Positions 50,981 through 58,979 of a stretch of 64,000 nt of DNA are shown here, piece by piece; the stretch's first letter is position 1, and each line of letters opens with the position of its first letter. The translations under genes and the position numbers were made by a program. The notes below the pieces were generated by a model. The model had not been told where the DNA came from. It was given only the letters and a program-made list of their open reading frames with translations, and did not search any database. This DNA comes from Faecalibacterium langellae (GTDB lineage Bacteria > Bacillota > Clostridia > Oscillospirales > Ruminococcaceae): positions 186,001-250,000 of the forward strand of contig NZ_NMTR01000021.1 in NCBI RefSeq assembly GCF_002549775.1, given 5' to 3'.

Positions 50981-51658
50981 ATGCGCCTTTTGGTGGTAGA
51001 GGACGAGCACTCCCTGCGGGAGGATATTGCCCGAAAGCTGCGGCTGTCCGGGTACGAGGTGGATGCCTGTGCAGACGGCGAGGCCGCGCTGGAGGCACTG
51101 GCAGCAGAGCGGTACGACCTTGTACTGCTGGACCTCAACCTGCCCAAGGTGGACGGAATGCAGGTGCTGCGCACCCTGCGCCGGCACGACCTTGAGACCT
51201 GTGTACTGATCCTGTCGGCACGCAGTGAAATTGCAGATAAAGTGGAAGGGCTGGATGCCGGGGCGAACGATTACCTTTCCAAGCCCTTCCACCTTGCAGA
51301 GCTGGAGGCCCGGGTGCGCAGCCTGACCCGGCGCAAGTTCATCCAGCAGGATGTCTGCCTGTGCTGCGGACGGCTGAGCTTCAACACCCGCAGCCGCGTT
51401 GCCACGGTGGATGGCCAGACCCTTGCCCTGACGCGGAAGGAGAGCGGCGTACTGGAATATCTGCTGCTGCATCAGGGCCGCCCGGTCAGTCAGGAAGAGC
51501 TCATCGAGCACGTCTGGGATGGCAGCGTGGACAGCTTCAGCAACTCCATCCGGGTGCATATCTCTGCCCTACGCAAAAAACTGCGGGCGGCGCTGGGCTA
51601 CGATCCCATCCGTAACCGCATCGGGGAAGGCTACGAGATCGGAGGCGAGGTACAATGA
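50981..51658 (+). CDS. OmpR-family response regulator
   Basis: A 225-residue two-domain regulator. The receiver has the acidic pair in VVEDEHS, the phospho-acceptor Asp51 (VLLDLNLPKVDG), Thr/Ser-type LSARSE and Lys in LSKPF. The C-terminal winged helix (about 130-222) has LTRKESGVLEYLLLHQGRPV and NSIRVHISALRKKLR. AAAGGTGG precedes ATG 50981. It overlaps the sensor kinase gene by four bases and is divergent from the CD1871A/4Fe-4S/tlpA operon, for which it is the likely activator, given the direct repeats between them. Confidence 0.92.
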   Translation: MRLLVVEDEHSLREDIARKLRLSGYEVDACADGEAALEALAAERYDLVLLDLNLPKVDGMQVLRTLRRHDLETCVLILSARSEIADKVEGLDAGANDYLSKPFHLAELEARVRSLTRRKFIQQDVCLCCGRLSFNTRSRVATVDGQTLALTRKESGVLEYLLLHQGRPVSQEELIEHVWDGSVDSFSNSIRVHISALRKKLRAALGYDPIRNRIGEGYEIGGEVQ

Positions 51659-52803
51659 AACATTTGTCCCTGCAATGGCGCATCACCCTGCTGACCGCGC
51701 TGCTCATCGCCTGCGCCTGCGTGTGCATGAACCTGCTTTTATACCGCACCGGCGTTACCGGTATGGATGCCCTCAACGGCTTTATGATGCAGTACCAGCC
51801 CGGCAGTACGGATTCCTTGACCATCGAGATCCCGCAGGAGGAAATGTCCAGTCTGCTGGCGCATTTTTCGCAGGAAGTCTACGATGCAAAGGTGGTCTTT
51901 GGCCGCAAGGGCTGGTGCATCACCGTCGTGGTCACCATCGTCAGCGCTGCCATCGCTTATTTTGTCAGCGGCAGAGCGCTGAAACCGTTACAGCAGCTTG
52001 CGCAGCAGGCACAGCAGGTCGATCAGGACAGCATTGCCACCACCCGTCTGGACGAAAACACTGTGCAGGAATTCGGGCAGTTGAGCCGGTCGGTGAACCG
52101 GATGCTGGATGGTCTGGCGCAGTCCTTTGAGTTGCAGCGGCAGTTTGCGGGCAATGCCGCCCACGAGCTGCGCACCCCGCTGGCCATTTTGCAGACGAAG
52201 CTGGAACTGTTTGCAGAGGAGCACCCGGCCATGGACGCCGAGACCGCCGGGCTGATCCGCTCTCTGCGGGAGCAGCTGGACCGCCTGACCGCTCTTGTGC
52301 GCACTTTGCTGGAAATGAGCAATCTGCAATCGGTCTCCCGCACCGACCACATTGCCCTTGCGCCGCTGGTGGAGGAGATATTGACTGACCTGACCCCTCT
52401 TGCACAGAAAAACAACATCTCTCTGCAGCAGGACTGCGAGGAGCTTGGCATGGTGGGCAGCGATGCGCTGATCTACCGGCTGGTGTTCAATCTGGTGGAA
52501 AACGGCATCAAGTATAACCGCCCCGGCGGTGCGGTGCGCGTCACCCTGCAACAGGAAAAGCAGACCGCTGTACTGCGCATTACGGATACCGGCCCGGGTA
52601 TCCCCGCAGACTGCCGGGAGAGCATTTTTCAGCCCTTTTTCCGGGTGGATAAGTCCCGCAGCCGGGAGATGGGCGGCGTTGGGCTTGGCCTTGCCCTTGT
52701 GCGGGAGATTGCCGTGTTGCATGGCGGCAGTGTGACCGTGGAACGCAGCAGCGAAAACGGCACTACCTTTGCCGTCACCCTGCCGCTGGCACAGCCCTGC
52801 TGA
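51655..52803 (+). CDS. Membrane sensor histidine kinase
   Basis: A 382-residue kinase: a first membrane helix (about 9-30), a short outer segment of about 55 residues (31-87), a second helix (88-105), a HAMP-like linker, HisKA with the phospho-acceptor His170 (NAAHELRTPLAIL), and HATPase_c with N-box NLVENGIKYN, G1 TDTGPGIP and G2 GGVGLGLALVREI. The tiny sensor loop lacks a recognisable ligand domain, so it may sense the membrane or a partner. Overlap with the regulator gene gives coupled synthesis. Confidence 0.92.
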   Translation: MKHLSLQWRITLLTALLIACACVCMNLLLYRTGVTGMDALNGFMMQYQPGSTDSLTIEIPQEEMSSLLAHFSQEVYDAKVVFGRKGWCITVVVTIVSAAIAYFVSGRALKPLQQLAQQAQQVDQDSIATTRLDENTVQEFGQLSRSVNRMLDGLAQSFELQRQFAGNAAHELRTPLAILQTKLELFAEEHPAMDAETAGLIRSLREQLDRLTALVRTLLEMSNLQSVSRTDHIALAPLVEEILTDLTPLAQKNNISLQQDCEELGMVGSDALIYRLVFNLVENGIKYNRPGGAVRVTLQQEKQTAVLRITDTGPGIPADCRESIFQPFFRVDKSRSREMGGVGLGLALVREIAVLHGGSVTVERSSENGTTFAVTLPLAQPC

Positions 52804-52898
52804 AACTGGGCGGACTGGGACTTTATTTTTGGCACACGGGGGAGTAAACTGGAAGCAGAAGACCCCGGAAAATAAGAAGGACAAAGGAGATACTGAAA

Positions 52899-53780
52899 AT
52901 GCAGGCAACCATTCACAACGAATTCCTGACCCTGACCGTGGACACCCACGGTGCCGAAGCCGTCAGCCTGAAAAATGCGGCGGGCGAAGAACTGCTGTGG
53001 CAGGCCGACCCGGCGGTGTGGAAGCGCCATGCGCCCATCCTGTTCCCCTGGACCGGTAAGCTGGCCGGTGGCACCTTTGAGGTGGACGGCAAGACCTGGA
53101 AGGGCGGCCAGCACGGCTTTGCCCGCGACCTGGAACACACCCTGCTGAAAGCCGAGGGTGACACCATCCGGCTGGAACTGCGGTCGGACGAGACTATTAA
53201 GGCAGAGCGCTTCCCGTTCGATTTTGTGCTCACCAGCACCTTCCGGCTGGAGGGCAGGACCGTGCACCACACGCTGGAAGTGAGCAACTCCGGCACCGAA
53301 GAACTGCGCTTCGGCATCGGCTACCACCCGGCGTTCAACATCCCCTTTGACGCGGAGCACACCACCACGGATTACGAGTTCCGCTTCGACCAGCCGGAAA
53401 GCCCGGTCATCCTCGATGCCCGCCCGAACGGTCTGCTCTCCGGCAAGTGCTACTACCAGTGGAAGAACCAGCAGGCCATCCCGCTGACGGACGACCTGTT
53501 CGACAACGACAGCTTCTGCATGGCGGGCCTGCGCACCAAAACCATCGGCATCTGCGAGAAGGACACCGGCCGCAATATCACCTGCAAGGTGGAGGGTTAT
53601 CCCTACTCGCTCATCTGGTCCGCCGCCGCAAAGCCCCTGCGCTTTGTGTGCATTGAGCCGTGGCACAGCCTGCCTGCCGCCGAGACCGACCCGCAGGAGT
53701 GGGGCCAGCGCGCCGCTGCCGCCTGCCTTGCCCCCGGCGAAAGCTGGCAGACCACCCTCAGCACCACCTTTGAACGGTAA
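52899..53780 (+). CDS. Aldose 1-epimerase-family protein (LacX-like)
   Basis: A 293-residue galactose-mutarotase-fold protein. NEFLTLTVDTHGAEAVSLKN at the start, WKRHAPILFPWTGKLAGGTF, KGGQHGFARDLEH (His) and GIGYHPAFNIPF (His) are the conserved blocks of the LacX/YihR branch. These act on sugar anomers or related carbohydrates; the substrate is not known. AAAGGAG lies before the ATG. It follows the kinase gene by about 95 bases and may share its transcript. A weak hairpin (AGCACGC/GCGTGCT) follows. Confidence 0.88.
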   Translation: MQATIHNEFLTLTVDTHGAEAVSLKNAAGEELLWQADPAVWKRHAPILFPWTGKLAGGTFEVDGKTWKGGQHGFARDLEHTLLKAEGDTIRLELRSDETIKAERFPFDFVLTSTFRLEGRTVHHTLEVSNSGTEELRFGIGYHPAFNIPFDAEHTTTDYEFRFDQPESPVILDARPNGLLSGKCYYQWKNQQAIPLTDDLFDNDSFCMAGLRTKTIGICEKDTGRNITCKVEGYPYSLIWSAAAKPLRFVCIEPWHSLPAAETDPQEWGQRAAAACLAPGESWQTTLSTTFER

Positions 53781-53813
53781 GAAAAAAGCACGCAGAAACG
53801 AAGCCGCGTGCTC

Positions 53814-53842
53814 TTGACAGAAACCTCAAAAGTGGGTATACT
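53814..53842 (+). promoter_or_regulatory. Promoter of the antisense RNA (candidate type I antitoxin)
   Basis: TTGACA, a 17-bp spacer, then TATACT. No open reading frame follows; a short RNA ending at a terminator is predicted. Confidence 0.8.
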
Positions 53843-53848
53843 GTAAAT

Positions 53849-53950
53849 AGAAAAGGCACTGCGACAAGCGGTCAGCCCTTTTGATGTAAGTTCTTAAATA
53901 CTAAAAGACTAAGAACCGTCACCGGCCAGGGTGGCGGTTCTCGCTTTTTA
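53849..53950 (+). ncRNA. Predicted antisense RNA of a type I toxin-antitoxin-like locus
   Basis: An RNA of roughly 100 bases is bounded by the promoter at 53814 and a terminator hairpin AGAACCGTCACC/GGTGGCGGTTCT followed by CGCTTTTT (53912-53948). It overlaps, in antisense, the last part and 3' flank of the 27-codon gene at 53919-54002, the classic 3'-overlap layout of txpA/bsrG-type loci. Confidence 0.65.
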
Positions 53951-54002
53951 CCTTGATGGTAAATACCAATCCGAAGATATGGAACGTCAAAGTAATAGGC
54001 AT
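53919..54002 (-). CDS. 27-residue hydrophobic peptide, candidate type I toxin
   Basis: MPITLTFHIFGLVFTIKVKS followed by ENRHPGR: a short hydrophobic stretch with a basic tail. The AAAGGAGGTG ribosome site, eight bases before the ATG, is among the best in the window. Its own promoter (54081-54109) gives a leader of about 70 bases with a TTGCTGC/GCAGCAA hairpin. I recall near-identical small peptides in many Clostridia, sometimes labelled holin-like toxins. Toxicity is inferred from layout only. Confidence 0.72.
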   Translation of the reverse strand: MPITLTFHIFGLVFTIKVKSENRHPGR

Positions 54003-54080
54003 GAGCTTCACCTCCTTTCGGAAGTGGGGCCGAACCGCCTGCCGTTATGTGCAGTGCCTTGCTGCCGAAGCAGCAATTCT

Positions 54081-54109
54081 ATAATAGCATATAATTCGAC
54101 AAATGACAA
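54081..54109 (-). promoter_or_regulatory. Promoter of the 27-codon peptide gene
   Basis: TTGTCA, a 17-bp spacer, then TATTAT on the minus strand. Confidence 0.75.
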
Positions 54110-54111
54110 GT

Positions 54112-54148
54112 AAAACCCCCAGAGCACTTTCATGCTCCGGGGGTTTTG
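54112..54148 (-). terminator. Terminator of proS
   Basis: AAAACCCCCAGAGCA pairs with TGCTCCGGGGGTTTT; the minus strand runs into TTTTACTTG. Confidence 0.88.
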
Positions 54149-54171
54149 TATCGGGTCAAAAAAGCAGCTGC

Positions 54172-55611
54172 TTAGTAAGCAACGCCCCAGTAGACCATGG
54201 CCTTGGCGGGCTTACCGCAGCAGGGGCACACATCGCTCAGATGCTCCTGCTCGAAGGGCATGCAGCGGCTGGACAAGCCAGCTTCTTCCTTCATCTTCAT
54301 CTCGCAGGCAAGATCGCCGCACCACATGGTCTTGATGTAGCCGGTGTTGGCCTTGGCCAGCTCCTTGACCTCGTCCATGGTGGTGGCAGCCCAGGTGCGC
54401 TTCTCGCGGTTGGCGAGGGCACGCTGGTACAGGTCCTTGCGCAGGGCCTCCAGCTGGGCGGGAATGGCGGTCTCCAGCTCGTCCAGGCTCACGAACACCT
54501 TCTCGCGGGTGTCGCGGCGCACCAGCACGCACTGGTTCTTCTCCAGATCCTTGGGGCCGATCTCCAGACGCAGGGGCACGCCCTTCATCTCCCACTGGGA
54601 GAACTTCCAGCCCGGGGCATTGTCGCTGTCGTCCAGCTTCACGCGGGCGTACTTGCTGATCTTCTCGGCCAGCTCGGCAGCCTTCTCGCTGACGCCAGGC
54701 TTGTGGGCAGCGATGGGCACCACGACCACCTGGATGGGAGCCACGGCCGGGGGCAGGATCAGGCCGTCGTCGTCGCCGTGGGTCATGATGATGGCACCCA
54801 CCAGACGGGTGGAAACGCCCCAGCTGGTCTGGAACGGATGATGCAGCTGGTTGTCGCGGCCGGTAAAGGTGACATCGTAAGCCTTGCTGAACTTGTCGCC
54901 GAAGTAGTGGCTGGTGCCGCTCTGCAGGGCCTTGCCGTCCTTCATCATGGCTTCGATGGTGTAGGTGGCTTCGGCACCGGCAAACTTCTCTTTATCGGTC
55001 TTGCGGCCCTTCACCACGGGGATGGCCAGATCCTGCTCGCAGACATCTGCGTAGCAGTTCAGCTGCTGCTGGGTCTCAGCCTCAGCCTCAGCGGAGGTCT
55101 CGTGGATGGTGTGGCCTTCCTGCCACCAGAACTCGCGGCTGCGCAGGAAGGGACGGGTGGTCTTTTCCCAGCGCACCACGCTGCACCACTGGTTGTACTT
55201 CATGGGAAGCTCGCGGTAGCTGTGCAGCACGCGGGACCAGTGGTCGCAGAACATGGTCTCGCTGGTGGGACGCACAGCCAGACGTTCTTCCAACTTGTCG
55301 GAGCCGCCCATCGTGACCCACGCCACCTCCGGCGCGAAGCCATTGACCAGCTCGCCTTCCTTCTGCAGCAGGCTTTCCGGGATCAGCACGGGCATGGCCA
55401 CGTTCTCATGGCCGGTGGCCTTGAAGCGGGCATCCATGTCCTTCTGGATCAGTTCCCAGATGGCCTGGCCATAGGGGCGCAGGATAATGAAACCCTTCAC
55501 GCTGGAGTACTCCACCAGCTCTGCCTTGACGCAGATGTCGGTGTACCACTGGGCGAAGTTTTCTTCCTGGCTGGTGATCGCCTGTACGAGCTTCTTTGAA
55601 TCTTTTGCCAT
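54172..55611 (-). CDS. proS: Prolyl-tRNA synthetase (archaeal/eukaryote-like, short form)
   Basis: A 479-residue class II synthetase. Motif 2 is [20 protein letters not shown] with the WQEGHTIH segment, and [20 protein letters not shown] is the N-terminal helix and motif 1. The anticodon-binding domain (about 280-385) and the C-terminal zinc-like domain end follow; [18 protein letters not shown] with its four C-terminal cysteines region is the hallmark of the ProS-type-3 enzymes, which lack the bacterial editing insert. It charges tRNA-Pro. AGGAGG precedes the ATG. The leader (55612-55671) is too short for a T-box. Confidence 0.94.
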   Translation of the reverse strand: MAKDSKKLVQAITSQEENFAQWYTDICVKAELVEYSSVKGFIILRPYGQAIWELIQKDMDARFKATGHENVAMPVLIPESLLQKEGELVNGFAPEVAWVTMGGSDKLEERLAVRPTSETMFCDHWSRVLHSYRELPMKYNQWCSVVRWEKTTRPFLRSREFWWQEGHTIHETSAEAEAETQQQLNCYADVCEQDLAIPVVKGRKTDKEKFAGAEATYTIEAMMKDGKALQSGTSHYFGDKFSKAYDVTFTGRDNQLHHPFQTSWGVSTRLVGAIIMTHGDDDGLILPPAVAPIQVVVVPIAAHKPGVSEKAAELAEKISKYARVKLDDSDNAPGWKFSQWEMKGVPLRLEIGPKDLEKNQCVLVRRDTREKVFVSLDELETAIPAQLEALRKDLYQRALANREKRTWAATTMDEVKELAKANTGYIKTMWCGDLACEMKMKEEAGLSSRCMPFEQEHLSDVCPCCGKPAKAMVYWGVAY

Positions 55612-55671
55612 TTTTGTTTTTTCCTCCTAAGGCCGTGCGCCAAACGTCTCGCGTTCCGCACGAACCATATT

Positions 55672-55726
55672 AAAAGCCCCACCCACGAGCACAGCCGGGT
55701 GCTGTGCAGAAAAGGCGGGGCTTTTT
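55672..55726. terminator. Bidirectional terminator between acpP and proS
   Basis: AAAAGCCCC with an extended inner stem (GAGCACAGC/GCTGTGC) and GGGGCTTTTT; both strands carry a T tract. Confidence 0.82.
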
Positions 55727-55734
55727 ACCTGAAT

Positions 55735-55971
55735 TTAATTCTGCGCGTGGCTGTCCACAAACTTTACCACATCGCCCACGGTGCGCAGGGATTCGATGGC
55801 GTCGTCTGGCACCTCGATGCCAAACTCATCTTCCAGCGTCATCACCATGTCCACGATGTCCAGGCTGTCGGCCTCGAAGTCGCTCATGATGTCACTGTCC
55901 ATCGTGATCTTTGCCGGATCAACGTCCAGCTGCTCCGCCAGCAATGCACGGATTTTTTCAAAAGTATCCAT
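55735..55971 (-). CDS. acpP: Acyl carrier protein
   Basis: A 78-residue acidic four-helix protein. The 4'-phosphopantetheine serine lies in FEADSLDIVDMVM (DSL motif). The sequence around it and the length match fatty-acid-synthesis ACPs. No fab genes are adjacent, so this may be a stand-alone copy. GGAG is nine bases before the ATG. The 299-base region upstream (55972-56270) holds its leader and the dapF promoter. Confidence 0.93.
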   Translation of the reverse strand: MDTFEKIRALLAEQLDVDPAKITMDSDIMSDFEADSLDIVDMVMTLEDEFGIEVPDDAIESLRTVGDVVKFVDSHAQN

Positions 55972-56186
55972 TCCTGTGGTCTCCTTTTTGCAGTTGTTTT
56001 GCCGGTCTGTACCCTGGGGCCGTGGGTGCGGGCGCTGTGACGGTGCGCCTGCGGATGCTGCGCGGCTCCACCGAGCTGTACAGAACGCTCTCTTTTTTTA
56101 TATCCCATGCCATGCGTATTGTCAAGCCCTGTTTTCCATTCTGGCCGGTTCCTTTGCGAAAAATTGCCGGAAAGGTGCTTTTTTGC

Positions 56187-56215
56187 TTGACAGAAAGCCC
56201 CGGGGCTCTTATCAT
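56187..56215 (+). promoter_or_regulatory. Promoter of dapF
   Basis: TTGACA, a 17-bp spacer with GCCCCGGGGC at its centre, then TATCAT. Confidence 0.8.
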
Positions 56216-56270
56216 TATAGAGTAGCGAGTTTATGGGGACTGACTGCCCCCTTGAATAGGAGCAATGAGC

Positions 56271-57110
56271 ATGAAGCTTTCATTTACCAAAATGCAGGGC
56301 TGCGCCAACGACTACATCTATCTGGACTGCCGCGCAAGCGGTGTGCCGGAGAACATCGCAGCTCTTTCAGAAAAGCTGTCCCGGCGGCATTTTTCCATCG
56401 GGGCAGACGGCATCATCTGCATCTGCGCACCGCGCACCGCCGGGGCGGATGCCATGATGCGCATCTTCAACGCCGACGGCAGCGAGGGAAAGATGTGCGG
56501 CAACGGCATTCGCTGTGTGGCCGAGTGGCTCTACACCCACGGCATCGCGAAGGAGACGCTGGCCATCGACACCCTCAGCGGCCTGAAGACCGTCACCCAT
56601 CAGGGCGCGGGCTTGTGGCAGGTGGAGATGGGCGCTTACAGCGCCATGCCCGCCGACCTGCCCGCCGTGAATATGGGTGAGGATGCCCTCGTGAACAAGC
56701 CCCTGACCGTGGAAGGCAAGGATTGGAACGTGACCTGCATCAGCGTGGGCAACCCGCACTGCGTGACTGTGGTGGAGGATGTGGACAGCCTGAAGCTGGA
56801 AGACATCGGCCCGGCGTTCGAGCACCACGCGAACTTCCCGGAGCGCATCAACACCGAGTTCGTGCAGGTGGTGGATAAGACCCATCTGAAAATGCGGGTG
56901 TGGGAGCGCGGCAGCGGCGAGACCTGGGCCTGCGGTACCGGCACCTGCGCCACCGTGGCAGCCCTGACCGAGCTGGGCCTGTGCCCGGCGGGCGAAGACA
57001 TCCATGTGCAGCTGCGCGGCGGTGTGCTGACCATCCGGGTGCTGCCCGGCAGGCAGCTGCTCATGACCGGCGCGGCCGAGACCGTGTGTGAAGGAACCAC
57101 AGAGGTTTAA
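56271..57110 (+). CDS. dapF: Diaminopimelate epimerase
   Basis: A 279-residue PLP-independent racemase converting LL- to meso-diaminopimelate for lysine and peptidoglycan synthesis. The opening FTKMQGCANDYIYLDC, the first catalytic cysteine in KMCGNGIRCVAEW and the second in WACGTGTCATVAAL are all present. ATG 56271 is eight bases after AGGAG; the ATG at 56265 is too close. It is followed by dapL after a 160-base gap occupied by a palindromic repeat, so the last two steps of the aminotransferase route to meso-DAP sit together. Confidence 0.95.
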   Translation: MKLSFTKMQGCANDYIYLDCRASGVPENIAALSEKLSRRHFSIGADGIICICAPRTAGADAMMRIFNADGSEGKMCGNGIRCVAEWLYTHGIAKETLAIDTLSGLKTVTHQGAGLWQVEMGAYSAMPADLPAVNMGEDALVNKPLTVEGKDWNVTCISVGNPHCVTVVEDVDSLKLEDIGPAFEHHANFPERINTEFVQVVDKTHLKMRVWERGSGETWACGTGTCATVAALTELGLCPAGEDIHVQLRGGVLTIRVLPGRQLLMTGAAETVCEGTTEV

Positions 57111-57118
57111 ACGGCTTC

Positions 57119-57241
57119 GCCCTCTCAGCTTCACTTCGTTCAGCAGCTCTCCCAAAGGGAGAGCCAAGGACCTGACGGGAGTGTTTTTTGCCTCTCCCTT
57201 TGGGAGAGGTGGCATTGCGCAAGCAATGACGGAGAGGGCGA
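57119..57241. repeat. MITE-like palindromic repeat between dapF and dapL
   Basis: Terminal inverted blocks CGCCCTCTC and GAGAGGGCG bound two inner hairpins (GCTCTCCC-AAA-GGGAGAGC and CCTCTCCC-TTT-GGGAGAGG). It is the same unit as at 45029-45206 and is transcribed within the dap operon. Confidence 0.78.
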
Positions 57242-57273
57242 GCAATCTATAAAGTAAAGCGAGGGAAAGTATC

Positions 57274-58461
57274 ATGAAGATGAACAAACACTACAACGAG
57301 CTGAAGGCAAGCTACCTGTTCGTGGACATTGCCCACAAGGTGGCCGCTTATCAGGAAGCACACCCCGAGAAGGAGATCATCCGTCTGGGCATCGGCGATG
57401 TGACCCAGCCGCTGGCAAAGTGCGTGGTGAAGGCCATGCACGACGCCGCCGACGAGATGGGCACCAAGGAGGGCTTCCACGGCTATGGCCCGGAGCAGGG
57501 CTACCCCTTCCTCAAGCAGGCCATTCAGGGCTACTACGCCAGCCGCGGCACAAAGCTTGCCGAGGATGAAATTTTCATCTCCGACGGTGCCAAGAGCGAC
57601 CTGGCCAATGTGCTGGGCCTGTTCGATGTGGACAACACCGTGCTGGTGCCGGACCCCGTGTACCCCACCTATGTGGATGACAACGTGACCGACGGCCGCA
57701 AGATCATCTACAGCCGCACCGGCCAGGAGAACGGCTTCCTGGGCATGCCGGACAACAGCGTGAAGGCAGACATCATCTATATCTGCAGTCCCAACAACCC
57801 CACCGGTGCTGCCTACACTCGCGACCAGCTGAAGCAGTGGGTCGAGTATGCCCGCAAGAATGATGCCATCATTCTGTATGACGCTGCATACGAGTGCTTC
57901 ATCTCGGACGAGAACCTGGCCCGCAGCATCTTCGAGATCGAGGGTGCCCGCGAGTGCGCCATTGAGATCTGCTCCTTCTCCAAGATCGCAGGCTTCACCG
58001 GCACCCGCTGCGGCTACACTGTGGTGCCCAAGGAGCTGGAGCGCGAGGGAATGAACATCAATAAGCTGTGGCTGCGCCGCCAGACCACCAAGTTCAACGG
58101 TGTGCCTTACGTCGTGCAGCGCGCTGCGGCCGCAGTGTTCACCGAGAGCGGCATGGCTGAAATTCAGGCCAACCTGGACTACTACCGCAAGAACGCCAAG
58201 GTCATCGCCGACGCACTGGATGAGTGCGGCGTGTGGTACTGCGGCGGCAAGAACAGCCCGTATATCTGGCTGCGCTGCCCCGGCAACATGAAAAGCTGGG
58301 AGTTCTTCGACTGGCTGCTGGAGAACTGCGGCGTGGTCGGCACCCCGGGCGTGGGCTTCGGCGAGTGCGGCGAGGGCTACTTCCGCCTGACCGCCTTCGG
58401 CGACGCCGAAAAGACCAAGGTGGCCGCCGAGCGCATCAAGGCGGCCATTAAGGCGCTGTAA
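57274..58461 (+). CDS. dapL: LL-diaminopimelate aminotransferase
   Basis: A 395-residue fold-type I PLP enzyme that makes LL-diaminopimelate from tetrahydrodipicolinate and glutamate in one step. The PLP lysine is in CSFSKIAGFTGTRCGY. EIIRLGIGDVTQPLAKCVVK, EGFHGYGPEQGYPFLKQAIQ and IYICSPNNPTGAAYTRDQLK match DapL closely, and the position after dapF supports the assignment. A GAGGGAAAG ribosome site precedes ATG 57274; ATG 57280 is a near alternative. Confidence 0.95.
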   Translation: MKMNKHYNELKASYLFVDIAHKVAAYQEAHPEKEIIRLGIGDVTQPLAKCVVKAMHDAADEMGTKEGFHGYGPEQGYPFLKQAIQGYYASRGTKLAEDEIFISDGAKSDLANVLGLFDVDNTVLVPDPVYPTYVDDNVTDGRKIIYSRTGQENGFLGMPDNSVKADIIYICSPNNPTGAAYTRDQLKQWVEYARKNDAIILYDAAYECFISDENLARSIFEIEGARECAIEICSFSKIAGFTGTRCGYTVVPKELEREGMNINKLWLRRQTTKFNGVPYVVQRAAAAVFTESGMAEIQANLDYYRKNAKVIADALDECGVWYCGGKNSPYIWLRCPGNMKSWEFFDWLLENCGVVGTPGVGFGECGEGYFRLTAFGDAEKTKVAAERIKAAIKAL

Positions 58462-58476
58462 AACCTATAAAAATTG

Positions 58477-58525
58477 CACCCGCTGTCCGTTTTGGGCGGC
58501 GGGTGTATTTTTTTTTTTTTTTTTT
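58477..58525 (+). terminator. Terminator of the dap operon with an 18-T tract
   Basis: CACCCGC pairs with GCGGGTG, followed by TATTT and a run of 18 T (58508-58525). The run ends 10 bases before the next promoter. Confidence 0.85.
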
Positions 58526-58535
58526 GCGCACTCTC

Positions 58536-58576
58536 TTGACAAATCTGTATCTACTGTATATACTGTACATATACAG
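58536..58576 (+). promoter_or_regulatory. Promoter and GntR operator of the ABC operon
   Basis: TTGACA (58536-58541), a 17-bp spacer, TATACT (58559-58564). The inverted repeat CTGTATAT-N7-ATATACAG (58554-58576) covers the -10 and start site, so a repressor bound there would block the operon. Confidence 0.88.
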
Positions 58577-58605
58577 ACGAAACGCAAGTACCAAAGGAGC
58601 AGCCG

Positions 58606-58977
58606 ATGGAACTGTTTATCAACAACAAAAGCGGCGCGCCCATCTATGACCAGATCTACAACCAGATCAAGCAGCAGATCATCAGCGGGGCTTTGCAGCC
58701 GGACGAGGCCATGCCCTCCATCCGGGGGCTGGCACGGGATCTGCGCATCAGCGTCATTACCACCAAGCGCGCCTACGATGAACTGGAAAAAGAGGGCTTT
58801 CTTTACGCAGTACCGGCAAAGGGCTTTTTTGTAGCCCCGAAAAACACCGAGCTGCTGCGGGAAGAAAACCTGAAAAAGATTGAAGAACATCTTACCGAAG
58901 CCGTCCGCCTGTCCGCCTCCTGTGGGCTGAGCAGGGAAGAGCTGCGGGAGATGCTGGAACTGCTGTGGGAGGGCTGA
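58606..58977 (+). CDS. GntR/YtrA-subfamily transcriptional repressor
   Basis: A 123-residue protein with a GntR winged helix (about 10-75: GAPIYDQIYNQIKQQIISGA, then MPSIRGLARDLRISVITTKR) and a short helical tail of the YtrA type instead of a ligand domain. It is the first gene of an operon with an ABC ATPase, a permease and a small membrane peptide. YtrA-type repressors control such transporter operons and themselves; the palindrome at 58554 is its likely site. AAAGGAG is seven bases before the ATG. Confidence 0.92.
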   Translation: MELFINNKSGAPIYDQIYNQIKQQIISGALQPDEAMPSIRGLARDLRISVITTKRAYDELEKEGFLYAVPAKGFFVAPKNTELLREENLKKIEEHLTEAVRLSASCGLSREELREMLELLWEG

Positions 58978-58979
58978 AC

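Noticed and set aside
55612-55734. A T-box or other riboswitch before proS
   Set aside because: The leader is only about 60 bases to the shared terminator, too short, and no T-box sequence is present.
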